The translations under genes and the position numbers were made by a program. From assembly GCA_002077065.1 (NCBI GenBank), contig NAJO01000019.1:186001-250000 (forward strand): a DNA stretch of 64,000 nucleotides, written 5' to 3'. Positions 54,590 to 64,000 of this stretch are shown piece after piece (position 1 is the stretch's first letter; the number at the start of each line of letters is the position of its first letter). Source of the stretch: Cryoendolithus antarcticus. Lineage: Eukaryota; Ascomycota; Dothideomycetes; Cladosporiales; Cladosporiaceae. The notes under the pieces were generated by a model. It saw only the letters and a list, made by a program, of their open reading frames with translations. It was not told the origin of the DNA and did not search any database.

Positions 54590-55655
54590 ATGCCCACCCT
54601 CCCGGAGGATGTTATTCTGCTCATCGTATCACGACTTGACAACGACACGTTCCTCTCAGCATGTCTGCTCGATCGGTCTACCTATAACCTAATTGTCCAG
54701 CACATATGCGGGTTGGTCTCGTCTGTCGCCCAGGCGACCTTTGCCGACGACTCGGCTTTCCTCATCAGACACTTCCTGCCGTGAAACTTGGACGCATCCG
54801 CATGTGTGACATGGCTTGAGGACCTTCCATATCATTACCTAGCTGCCGTTATGCTAGAATGTCGATCACTCGGTGCGAAACGGGAGAGCGATAGATCTGC
54901 TGTCTCCGCCCAGGACCCGATGGGCGATGAGGCAAGATCTCACTTCGTATCCGGTCTACGTGCCCTAAATGGATTCGCTGCGATGGCCAGGGCTGTGTCG
55001 ACGCTGCCGCGGGAGCAATTGGCAGGAACTGCGGCTGCTGCTGCACGCTAGGGGCGATAGCTCACAGTCTCCAGCAGAAGCTCTACATCGCGACAAACAG
55101 CTGCGGATCTGCCGGAGAAAATTGGAATACATGCGCACGCTTCATCCCGAATCACTACACGCCTACCGTCACCTCCGACACGAAGCGATGATCGAGCTCT
55201 CGTTCGATATCTCATTCATGCCTTGCATCGGAATCGGTCATGGAAAGAATCCGCACCAGGACGCGCACTTCGTGACAGCCTGGATGTTCAGCAAAATCGC
55301 TCGGGCTGGTCCAGCATGGCTGTGGCAGCTCTGGGCGCCTGATGAAGTCTCCGCAGCCGCTCATCGCCGTCGCGCGTCTGCCACGCTTCGTCATGAATGG
55401 GAGACTACAGCTACGGCATCCATGGAGCACGAAGCCCATGCAATACTCTGTATCGATCGTCTCGTCAACTTGAGACAGCATGCCCACATCCGGCCCATAA
55501 TGCGAGCGCATCGCAAAGAGCGTCGGCAGAACCCATCCGCGAAGGTTCTTATCCCGAGTCGAGCGCATGAGACTGCGATAAAGATGGCGATGCGTGATCG
55601 GGCACGTGCTCTCGTGCCAAGGGCGAGGTCACTGATCATCTCCATGGACTGGTAG
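54590..55655 (+). pseudogene. F-box gene, decayed
   Basis: ATG 54590 begins with a clear F-box: LPEDVILLIVSRLDNDTFLSA, then CLLDRSTYNLI. The frame stops at TGA 54782-54784 after RHFLP and continues in the same frame with family-like text (VTWLEDLPYHYLAAVML) to 55051. From about 54970 a different frame takes over and stays open for 228 codons to 55655 (RRKLEYMRTL, IARAGPAWLWQLW). The TGA could come from CGA by a single C-to-T change. One nonsense codon plus one frameshift indicate an inactive relative of Dothideomycete F-box proteins. It is unrelated in sequence to the two LPxEL blocks further left. Confidence 0.55.
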
Positions 55656-56155
55656 AGATTCGTCTTCGGTACTCACTATAGCAGGTTCATAGTTCGGCTG
55701 CTCGTAATGGCTCGTCACCGCTATCAGGACGAATTGAAGTCGACACCCTTCCTCACCACGCAGCGTCCGTAGCAGCTGCTTGAGCCACTGCTGCCCGACT
55801 TCGAGACTCTGGTCCAGCAAATATATGCCGGGCTTCCACTACCTGGATCGCACAAACGACCAAACCATGGCAGCTAGGGAACTATCTGTGCCAGGGCGGC
55901 AGCTTGAGACTACGCTTGCTCTTTCTCACCTTCGTTGTGTACGGCCATACGAAGGTCGAGGATGTGTCCAGTCTCAGGGATTGCGGTTTCCACGAGCTAT
56001 AAGTATGCTGCACGAGTGCCAACAGCCTGTCGTGCGCTGGCTCAGCATACTAGCAGTAGCGAGCACAAAACATGATGCACACTGCCATGCTTTCCTCGAT
56101 CACAACATGCGCATGGACCACCTAGCTTCCAAGGCCAGCACAGCGCGACTCCAAG
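55656..56155. other. Spacer, F-box relic to protease
   Basis: 500 bp, no supported feature; expected to contain the protease promoter. Confidence 0.4.
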
Positions 56156-57504
56156 ATGCGCCTCAAGTCGCTGCTAGGTTGCATCACCCTCCCGGTCTCT
56201 ACGAGCTTAGCTCGCATGACCGTCGACACGTCCACGATACTACAAGCACGATGGAACAGCGTGCAAGAAGAATTTACGGGCATTGGTCCTTGGCCTGTAC
56301 TCTTCGGAAAGAACTCAGAGGGAGCCTACGTTCAACCGCTGTACTACTGCTCTAAAGACCAGAAGTCAATTGACCACATTGGTCCGCTCGTCTCCGCCGC
56401 AACACTCATGTGGGCTTCTGCCATGGCACACTCCGCTCTCAAGATCTTACCCGCAACTGGCTGCACCCCAGGCGACTTCCGCTGTCTCTGTAGTCACCTG
56501 CCGAAGCCGATCCGCGCGCTCGTCATAAGCGATGACTCTGGAAGACGTTGACTCGGACTCAGAGTTGGACAGCGCGCCGGGTGAGGGTGACGATCAAGAT
56601 GACTATAGCACTGACAGCGAAGGCGGTGTGCTTCAACAGATGACCAGGAGGACTGTGGGCTGCGATCATGGGTCTCAGGAGAGCGAGTGCCACACGATGA
56701 AGCTGTTCATGTATGTTGAAGAAGATGCTCATGATGCCAAGGAGCAGTATGAATGGATTCGTACCGCGGCTCACGAGCTGGGTAAGTGGAAACACGTAAT
56801 GTACTTGTGGGCAAGCTGACGATGCAGGACACACCATGGGTCTCGAGCACGAAAACCAGCGGTCCGACAGGTCCAAACACATCATGTACGACCCTAGATA
56901 GCGGTCAGGGTATCTCGAAGTATGCACGGGTCGTTTGCTCGCACAACGACTGCTGATGAATGGCCCTAGGCCAGCGACCGAGTCGCAGCCGTCGACCCAA
57001 AGGACCAACCCGAGTTCGCGAACCGCAACGAAGAGCAACGCATACGTCTGGTGTAAGCCACGAAAATCCAAATACTTGACCTTGTCCCTCTGACTGGACA
57101 CTGATGCCCCTGACAGCGTCAACAACCAAGCCCTCGCCCGAAAGTACTTCCCCAACCACGCCGCAGCCTACACTGCCACCTCGCTCGTCGACCCATCCCA
57201 CGAATTCTTCATGTCCGCCAAACTCGACTACGACAGCATCATGATATACTCCTCCTTCCAGATGTGCAGTTCTCGCTCTCTACCACCCCCGCCGAATCCA
57301 GGTCGCCACGACGTCGGCGATAAGCCCGCAATGGTAGGCTTCCCGTACGGCTCAACGCAGAAGAGTGATCGCTTCATGCTGTATCAAGGTGGCGCTGGGG
57401 ACGCGAAAGACGCTAAAGTGTCTGCTGGCGATATCGCGAGGATTGCACAGTTGTATCCTAAGGGCACCAAGGACGGAGACGATGCGAAGGACTTGGCGAA
57501 TTGA
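56156..57504 (+). pseudogene. Astacin-like secreted metalloprotease with frameshift and TAG
   Basis: Four exons can be joined (56156-56781, 56828-56919, 56970-57052, 57117-57504) with 46, 50 and 64 bp introns. A signal-peptide-like start (MRLKSLLGCITLPVSTSLA) leads to GPWPVLFGKN, CTPGDFRCLC and, across intron 1, the zinc motif HELG-HTMGLEHENQR (HExxHxxGxxH with the Glu typical of astacins), then IMYDPR and a Met-turn-like DSIMIYSSF. Two lesions are seen. The frame shifts by one base between about 56515 and 56535. An in-frame TAG (56899-56901) follows DPR; from there the frame reads on (RSGYLE) to a good donor. Exact splice phase on both sides makes recent inactivation, or a sequencing error at the shift, more likely than long decay. 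The family cleaves peptides outside the cell. Confidence 0.6.
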
Positions 57505-58557
57505 GGACCGAAGGATTTGACCAAGGATGGGGTTGTTGAGAGGGGATTGCCGTACTGGGTGGGAGGAAGGACTGAGAAGCGACGGCATCACCTCTGGGAT
57601 TGAGTATAGCTGTGAGGACTACTTGGTAGATGAAGTACACATGAAGGCTGCTGGTGCGTAGACGTAGCACGTAGTCCTGTCTGTGGATGTGCATGGAATA
57701 TGAGACACAAATGCTTTACGATAAGATCTCTGCTTCCAACACCAAGGTCGGACTGGTCTCGACTTTTGTATCCAGCGGCCATGTCCACCCTGACTTGCGC
57801 GAGCAGAGAAATATCAAGCTCTCGCTGCGCCGTCGGTGAACAGCACTTAGTGCTCAAGACCGCCATGCCTGCAAACCAGATGGCCTGTTACCGACGCCTG
57901 AGCTCGTGGTCACAAATGCTGTGATCCATCATGCTCGGTCTCCTGGCTTTTCAGGCCAATGCGACGCGAATGATCAAGCGCCTCGAGGATGATCAGGCCT
58001 ACTTGTCTGGTTCCGGGACTTGGACGTTGTGGCCCCGATGGGCTGGAGTGCCTGGTGTCTACCGGGGGTGAACGGAGTCCCTTGGCTAGACGATTCTGAG
58101 CACCATCCAAGGGCCCCTCCCTAATGCTTACACTAGGAGACGCGGTCTGTTCAGAAATCCCGTGTATAGGCGTGGTCGACGGTCGTCTGGTAGAAGTTGT
58201 GCTAGCTTACGCATCGTGTCCAGGGTAGAGCCAGATTGATAGCAAGTCCTGCCGTTCAAGTCTGGCGAGCCTGGCCGCTGCCTGAATCTGCGTTACAATC
58301 TCGAAAGGCGTCCCCTTTGCTGGCAGTGAACTACGCCTTGCAGAAGATCCTACAGCAGACGTAGTTATGCTTGCATTTCCCTGCAGTCACCTACGGTGCT
58401 GAAACACAGCGCTCGTCGAATGCCAAATCCTCCAATGCACCAAAGCCAGGCGACGGAAGCCACGGATTCAGCTTGCCTTGCTGACGTAACGGCAAGTCTA
58501 TGCCGCCGCCCACACTGCCATCTTGAAAGCATCACTTCCATCATCTCCCAGCCCCGA
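57505..58557. other. 1.05 kb intergenic region
   Basis: Between convergent ends of the protease and bL17m genes; no supported feature. Confidence 0.45.
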
Positions 58558-59209
58558 TCAACGACTCCTCTCCAACTTCGGATAAACTCTCTTCTTCTTC
58601 ACTTCCTCAACACCCTCATCGCTCTCCTCCTCAAGCCTCTCAAACCGCTGCACCATCTCCTCCAACTCCCCATCCGCGTCCTTCCTATACCTCGTGACCT
58701 TGGCAATATTTGCCCTCGTCATGTCATTGAGCTCCTGCTCGTTCGTTCTAGTCTTTGCGATCGTCCGCGCGGTCATGGCGAACCGCATATCCTTCGGTCC
58801 GTCGACTAGTTCCAGTATGGCGGAAGGTGCTTGGTCTTCTTTGATGGGCTCGATGCGGAGGACGCGTGTGTAGCCGCCGGGGCGATCAGCGTAGCGGGCG
58901 GCGAGGGGGCCGAAGAGACGAGGGAGGATGTCGTGGGGGCGCTGTATCTTGAGATCAGTAGAGCGCGATGAGTACGAAGAGGGCATCACGTACGAAGAGC
59001 TTCGACATGGCTGAGCGCTTGCTAGCCTCTGTGTTCTTCTTGCCGAGCGTGATGACTTTGTCGGCCATGCGCTGGGCTTCCTTCGCCTTGTGCCATGTCG
59101 TCTGGATGGACTCGTGCTCGATGAGGGAGGTGACGAGGTTGCGGAGGAGGGCTTTGCGGTGAGACGACGTGCGGCCGAGTTTGCGATATTTGACCAGTCC
59201 GCCGGCCAT
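58558..59209 (-). CDS. MRPL8: Mitochondrial large-subunit ribosomal protein bL17m
   Basis: Exons 59209-58994 and 58941-58558 across a 52 bp intron (GTACGT...ACAG) give 199 residues. KYRKLGRTSSHRKALLRNLV and LIEHESIQTTWHKAKEAQRM are the bL17 hallmark, and the splice restores MSKLF-RPHDILPRLFG with GGYTRVLRIEP, the conserved second half. The C-terminal 70 residues are a charged fungal extension (ELEEMVQRFERLEEES). The protein is a structural part of the mitochondrial 54S subunit near the exit tunnel. The start is fixed by MAGGLVKYRK. It diverges from MIC12 over 194 bp. Confidence 0.93.
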
Positions 59210-59403
59210 GATGAGTGAGTGTGTTGGTCGAGTACGGAAAGTGCAATGGTCGATGCTCCAATGCTGGTCTTGCCATGCTCGGGGATGGTGGAAAGTAGTG
59301 CGGAACCGTTCCGACATCACGTCTAAGAGTTCACCATTGAGCTCTGTTGCACTCCTCCCGGACTACAGCACATGGAGACGCGGATAGCCACACAGTAGCA
59401 CCA
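59210..59403. promoter_or_regulatory. Short bidirectional promoter, bL17m and MIC12
   Basis: Only 194 bp separate the start codons of two nuclear genes for mitochondrial proteins on opposite strands, so regulatory sites are likely shared. No defined operator recognised. Confidence 0.55.
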
Positions 59404-59822
59404 ATGGGCTTCACAACCGGCCTGGTACAACTCTCCTCTGTTGCACTCACTATCATACCACTAACAGCGCCCAGCTCGGCGGCATAACCCTAACCACCTC
59501 CCTCGTCTACCTCTCCCTCCGCCTCCACACAGACAACCGCTCCCACCAATCCGCCCTCCTACGCCAACAATCCACACTCCTTCGAAATATCGTCGCCCCT
59601 CCCGCACCAACCCCCGCACCTTTGCCCAGGGAAGTGCGAGCGGGCGTGCTAGAGAGTGCGAAGGACCGCTGGAACGCCGAGCTAGAGCGGAATGTAAGGA
59701 GTGTGCAGAAAGTCGACTGGGAGGAGTGGCGGAGATGGGCCGAGGATGGTGTGAGTGGGGTGTGGAGACGGGCGTTTGCGAAGAGCCAAGAGGCTGTGGA
59801 CCGGGCGGCGGGGAATGCCTAA
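59404..59822 (+). CDS. MIC12: MICOS complex subunit Mic12
   Basis: A 21-base first exon (59404-59424, MGFTTGL), a 50 bp intron (59425-59474) and a second exon to TAA 59822 give 122 residues. The start MGFTTGLLGGITLTTSLVYL forms the single inner-membrane segment typical of Mic12/Aim5, followed by SHQSALLRQQSTLL. A Pro/Ala linker and the C-terminal helix SAKDRWNAELERNVRSVQ with DWEEWRRWAE also fit. In the family Mic12 joins Mic10- and Mic60-containing parts of the crista-junction complex. The first exon is short enough to be missed by automated callers. Confidence 0.88.
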
Positions 59823-60551
59823 GCCAGCCGGGAACATGACATGCGTGGAGGGATGATACGATACCCAACTCTCGCAAAGGTTCTGCGAGGACACTGTACA
59901 ACAGTTGACGGCTTCGTCGTGTGTGCCTGGCTCGAGCTCCGGCCCATGGAGAGCACAGTCCGATGTTCACAGCGTGCCAGCATTGTTCGACACCAGAAGT
60001 CACGAGCCCCTCCCTTACACGCTCGGTGTCGACTTGACAGACGAGACAAACGCCCATCGATGCTTTCCACTTCGACTTGCTCAACATGCAATTGCAGTTT
60101 GTGATTTCACGTATTGACTCATCTCGATATTCTGCTACAGGACAAAAGGGTTGCGTGCTTACGAAATAGCTAGTCGTCTCGTCTGTCAGTGCTACTCTTT
60201 ACTCAACAGTAGACTACAGCGTCTCATCAATTGATGGGCAACGAAATTGGGACTTCGGAAGAGGTAAGTGCAGTTTCTCGTCGCATGTCCGCATTCCTAT
60301 CTTACCTCTCATTCATCTCATCACATCTAAAATACAGATCCTTCAAGACCGCCCTCAGTCGTCACTTCGCTTAACCGTCAGTCAATAGAAGCTCCTCCAC
60401 AGCCCATCGCTCGAAGTCGGGTCCGGCACAAACCCGAGAAACATCGTCAAGGTCCAGGTCCTGATCCTGCACACACAGAAACCCTGCAGCCATCACCATC
60501 TCCATGATGCCTGGATTTCTCTCGATCTCCAACGTCGCAGCCGAATCGAGC
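59823..60551. other. Intergenic region
   Basis: 729 bp between the stop codons of MIC12 and the protease relic; no supported feature. Confidence 0.45.
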
Positions 60552-61172
60552 CTAATTCTGCAGAATCGACGCACGCCGCAGACGCTTCGCCTCCCGATGG
60601 GACCTTCTGTGGAGTTGTGGGTTGCTCGTCTCAAAGCCACCGCCGTTGGGGTCCTTCTTCGGCGCCCACTCCATCAAGTTCATCGCATCTTCGCCATCCT
60701 TCCTCCCCTTCGTATACAACTGCGCTACCCTTGCCCTATCGCTCCCGGACTCGTCAGCCTGCTTAGCCTCGTCTCCCAGCAGGAGTAGCCCTTCTTCGCT
60801 GATCACAAGCGCATCAACCGGTTTTGGCACCTTGCTACAAAGACATGAATGCCATTCCCCAGGTGTACACCCATTAGCAGTCACAATCTCGAGCGAAGAG
60901 TGCGCCAACGCTGGACTCCACATCTCGATCGCGGACAACACGAGAGCGCCAAGGTGATCAATAGTCTTCTGGTCCTTGAAGCAGTACGTCAAAGGCTGGT
61001 TGTTCGCGCCGTCGTTGTCTTTGCCAAGGATAGGCCAGGGTCCGATGTCCGAGAAGTCGTTTTACACGCTCAAGCACTTCTGCTGGAAGACAGTGGAGGC
61101 ATTGAGGCGCAATGTGGCGGTCGAAGTCGTGATGAAGACGGCGATACAGCCGAGGAGGTAAGCGAACAGCAT
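60552..61172 (-). pseudogene. Astacin-like protease paralogue lacking the catalytic part
   Basis: ATG 61172 gives a signal-peptide-like start (MLFAYLLGCIAVFITTSTA), then GPWPILGKDN, the KDQKTIDHLGALV block and the CTPGEWHSCLC cluster of the 56 kb protease. At ALVIS the match jumps directly to the far C-terminal motif ARVAQLYTKGRKDGEDA. The zinc motif, the Met-turn region and all three introns are absent. A TAA (61064-61062) interrupts the frame after LSV where the 56 kb copy has Gln, fitting CAA-to-TAA. A 40-residue unique tail follows. With the TAA it is a pseudogene; a product from a later start would keep only the propeptide-like part. Confidence 0.6.
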
Positions 61173-61730
61173 CTTGTTGTGATTGGGAGATGTGATGAGG
61201 TATTAGAGTAGTCCAGGCTGTAGTCCAGAAGACCTAGAACGTTCGAGATCCTCGAGATAGGTAGTTGTATGGTGGGACAAGGCGGCTGCCAAGCGCAACT
61301 TGTTTTGTCTACTGTCCATCGTTTGCCGAGCCAGCGCAGCACATCGGTGAATGCTTCGTTGCTCCAGCACACTGCCACATGTCTTCAACACTGCAAACAT
61401 GTAGTACACTTAGGCACAGGAGCTATCGAGTCCCGTGCGAGATAGCATGGCCGGCAGGAAGCAGCAGACATCAGGAGGATATCGAAATCAACGGCGTGGG
61501 TTTGCTAAGCCGATACATTAGCATATTTGTCGCTACCGTAACCAGTGGTACAAGAGAGTTCACATATCGTGTGCGTCCCAAGTGTGATGTTGAAGGAAGG
61601 AGTGGTACGAAATTATGACTTTTGTTGCTTTGATACCTAGCTATGCTACTCAGACGAGCAGCCTGGTCGTCGTTCTTGCGCGGCCTGGATCCCAGAAACT
61701 TAGGCCCTTTTTCCACCTGGCACAGCCTTC
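61173..61730. other. Intergenic region
   Basis: 558 bp between the start of the protease relic and the stop of the R3H gene; no supported feature. Confidence 0.45.
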
Positions 61731-64000
61731 TTACATCCGCCGCGCGCCGGGCGACGTGCCTCCGCTGACTGCGACCCCATTTCCAAGCCCAAGCATCGGC
61801 GGCATGTACCCAAAGCCAGGCACTCCATTACCGTATTGACGCGCTGGTACCGCGGCACTGTACGATGCGCCTCCCATCCTCGGTCCCTGCGCAAATCCAG
61901 CGAGATCAAATGGCTCAGCGGGTGGCGGCGGCTTCGGTGGCAGCGAAGCAGGGGTACCCCACTTAGCGATACTACTTTGTCCCGTAGCCATAGCCTCGGC
62001 GCTGCTAGGTTGTGCCTGCTCGCCGAAGGTCGGCTGCGCGCTAGGCGAAGGTTTAGCTGGTAGAGACATGTGCGGTGATGGTTGTCGAGGGAAGACAGGC
62101 TGTGGTAGGGGATGTGTCAATGGGTGAGCTGGTAACATCGTGTGGCTGTTGGGGTACGACGAAGCAGCATTAGAGTGATGCGAAGTATTCGACATTTGGC
62201 GATCCAATGGATGCGGTACGTTGTGTCCACTGCGATGGTCAGTACCAGACGATGACGGCTTGCTCGGAGTGAGCGACCGTGAAGCCGGACTGCCAACCTG
62301 TCCAGGTACGAAAGTGCGACTTTGAGGGTTGAAATGCGCGTTCTTGTAGCTGCCAGGCAGTGGGTGCTCGAGCGCATTAGGTGGTCGCCCCAGAGCAGCG
62401 CTTGGCAGCAGTCCGTATGCGTATCCTTGAGCCTGAGCTTCAGCGTAGGAGACTTTTTGCGATTGTGGAGGCGTTGAAGATGGGTTCATGTACTGCGCAC
62501 TCTGCTGCGATGACTTTCGCGAGGGTATCTGCGGTCTGTCAGGCCACTGCGAATGCCCGTTGTTGCTGTACATAGGTGAGATCTGATCAGCGCTCCCAGA
62601 CATTCTCTGCGTGTGATACTGCGGAGGCTGCGATGTCTGAGGTAGCTGTTGCCAATTCGGCGACATCTGATACGGCATTGGCTGATAAGTCTGACTACTC
62701 GACGGCGCATAGCCATTCGCTGGCCAAGCTTGACTTTGCTGTTGCAGCATCATTGCTTGAGCAAAGTGACTACTGACGTCGTAGCCAGGCATAGTAGCAC
62801 CATTCCATTGCTGTGGTGCGTCCTGAGCCGAAGGGCCGATTGCAGGAGACCATTGTTGCGTCAACGGATTGATGTATCCCGAGTAGGGAACAGTGCCCTG
62901 TTGCATGTTGTACCAGGCAGGCATCTGTTGTACATTTTCGGTGGAGACAGGCGCGGTAGGATATGCAACAGTGTTTAAATGGTAGGAGTTTGCAGAACTC
63001 GACGGTGTGAAAAAGGAGCTGTACGCAGACCGAGCCTGAAAGTCATCGTCCGTATCGCGCGGCTTCTTCTTCCTCTTCCCAGCAGCCGAGTTGGACCTTG
63101 AAACTCCGTTGTCTTTGGCGTCCAACGGTTCGGCGGGCTTGGAGGATCCCATGATACGCAGACGCGCAGCTTCATACCGCTTCTCGCGCTCTTCGCGACT
63201 AACAGCCTTCTTTCTGTCGTCCTCGCCAGACTCGGAGTTCGCAGACGATGTCATGTTTGAGCCGTTAGCTATCGCTGGATTGCCATCTCCTCGGCGCAAG
63301 ATCTTCATCTGCGGCCCATTTGGTGGCGGAGTACTTGCCGCGGTCGAAGGAGTGACGATGCCTGTCAGAGGCTGTGGGATACGGCAGTTCGGAGTTCGAA
63401 ACAAGCGGACAGCGTTGTTCGTGTCATCGACGGCGTGACCAAGTGAGTAGTAGTCGGCGATCTTGTGCGCCAACAATCTGTAAAAAGCGTGGCATTGCGG
63501 CAGAGCAAGCGAAGATTCCTTTGTGTCCTTGACGAAGTCGATAATGTCCTGCTCGAGTTTGAGCACCCATATGCGGTCTCGTGGGTTCTCGAGCGCTTCA
63601 AGTAGTTTTGAATCAGGACCAGCGACCGCGCTGTCCAACACGTCAATGCCAGCACGGTCGGGCAGCACTCCTACACCAAGTCCGGTCGGCGGGACATACA
63701 GCATCCGCGGTCCAGCATTGCTGAAGGATCCGTTTAGCGCGCGGCGAGAGGGCTCCATGGCGTCAATTTCCTTGAGTTGCCCTCGGAAAGGTCGAGCAGC
63801 GTCCTCGCTCGATCGCGTCTCCGACGTCGCAGCTTCTGGAGCACCAAAGCCATCGTCGTCCTCTGGAGCAGCTTGCACACTCGCACTGTCATCAGGTCGA
63901 AGTGAATCTTTCTCATCGAGAGTGAATGCGGTCCCAGACGCTTGACTCTTGCCGTCGTTGCTTCGCGGCTTTCCATCGCCATCAGAAGACGACACTCCAG
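61731..64000 (-). CDS. R3H-SUZ domain protein (5' partial)
   Basis: The frame is open from 61731 to the right edge and has no ATG near the edge, so the start and possibly more exons lie outside. About 750 residues are visible. An R3H domain lies at roughly 125-200 with the signature Arg173-x3-His177 (FYRLLAHKIADYY), followed by a SUZ-type basic motif (REEREKRYEAARLRIMG). After these come 450 Gln/Ser/Pro/Tyr-rich disordered residues. R3H plus SUZ is the layout of R3HDM1/2-type proteins and fungal relatives that bind single-stranded RNA or DNA; a role in mRNA control is inference. The Pro/Gln-rich tail suits condensate or granule association, also inference. Confidence 0.85.
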   Translation of the reverse strand, partial: GVSSSDGDGKPRSNDGKSQASGTAFTLDEKDSLRPDDSASVQAAPEDDDGFGAPEAATSETRSSEDAARPFRGQLKEIDAMEPSRRALNGSFSNAGPRMLYVPPTGLGVGVLPDRAGIDVLDSAVAGPDSKLLEALENPRDRIWVLKLEQDIIDFVKDTKESSLALPQCHAFYRLLAHKIADYYSLGHAVDDTNNAVRLFRTPNCRIPQPLTGIVTPSTAASTPPPNGPQMKILRRGDGNPAIANGSNMTSSANSESGEDDRKKAVSREEREKRYEAARLRIMGSSKPAEPLDAKDNGVSRSNSAAGKRKKKPRDTDDDFQARSAYSSFFTPSSSANSYHLNTVAYPTAPVSTENVQQMPAWYNMQQGTVPYSGYINPLTQQWSPAIGPSAQDAPQQWNGATMPGYDVSSHFAQAMMLQQQSQAWPANGYAPSSSQTYQPMPYQMSPNWQQLPQTSQPPQYHTQRMSGSADQISPMYSNNGHSQWPDRPQIPSRKSSQQSAQYMNPSSTPPQSQKVSYAEAQAQGYAYGLLPSAALGRPPNALEHPLPGSYKNAHFNPQSRTFVPGQVGSPASRSLTPSKPSSSGTDHRSGHNVPHPLDRQMSNTSHHSNAASSYPNSHTMLPAHPLTHPLPQPVFPRQPSPHMSLPAKPSPSAQPTFGEQAQPSSAEAMATGQSSIAKWGTPASLPPKPPPPAEPFDLAGFAQGPRMGGASYSAAVPARQYGNGVPGFGYMPPMLGLGNGVAVSGGTSPGARRM

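Noticed and set aside
56522..56564. A 43 bp intron that would remove the frameshift in the protease
   Set aside because: The donor GTCATA is poor, the length is below every other intron here, and no branch site is visible.

Overview
The window is nuclear DNA of a filamentous ascomycete. Genes are dense, lie on both strands and carry short introns (46-86 bp) with GTRNGY donors and CTGAC/CTAAC-type branch sites. The protein families (PalA, Rtt106 with acidic tail, Rud3, 21.3 kDa complex I subunit, MIC12) and the many F-box-like LPxEL paralogues fit a Dothideomycete, perhaps Mycosphaerellales. The order-level guess is inference. No virus, transposase, CRISPR, tRNA or rRNA could be supported.

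Layout. 1-11.5 kb is core: an HD-domain hydrolase, PalA/Rim20 (pH signalling and ESCRT), the copper chaperone Atx1, an SCP-x type thiolase, a small proline-rich protein and the histone chaperone Rtt106. 12.3-16.7 kb is an accessory block of plus-strand F-box-like genes and fragments. The golgin RUD3 (17.1-19.1 kb) separates it from a second accessory block, 19.1-24.1 kb. That block holds four minus-strand tandem copies of another LPxEL family, each broken differently. 24.5-28.7 kb returns to housekeeping genes (MED18, KGD4) plus a large unrecognised gene. 28.7-34.4 kb is a 5.7 kb stretch with no convincing gene.

34.4-53.2 kb is a dense run: AVT-type amino acid transporter, mitochondrial Holliday junction resolvase, SWIM/RING protein, helix-hairpin-helix protein, a coiled-coil protein, FAD monooxygenase, SDR, a five-exon RING/coiled-coil protein, the 21.3 kDa complex I subunit, an NMN adenylyltransferase-like protein and a single-pass membrane protein. 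54.6-61.2 kb is a third accessory patch: a decayed F-box gene, an astacin-like metalloprotease with an intact zinc motif but one frameshift and one stop, and a paralogue lacking the whole catalytic part. Between these last two sits the divergent mitochondrial pair bL17m/MIC12. The window closes inside an R3H-SUZ gene.

The main point of interest is the contrast between intact core genes and three patches of duplicated, decaying paralogues. Several of their stop codons look like CAA/CAG-to-TAA/TAG changes, the CpA-to-TpA type made by repeat-induced point mutation. Others do not fit that rule. Exon boundaries were derived by hand from frame continuity, splice signals and family conservation; no search was run.
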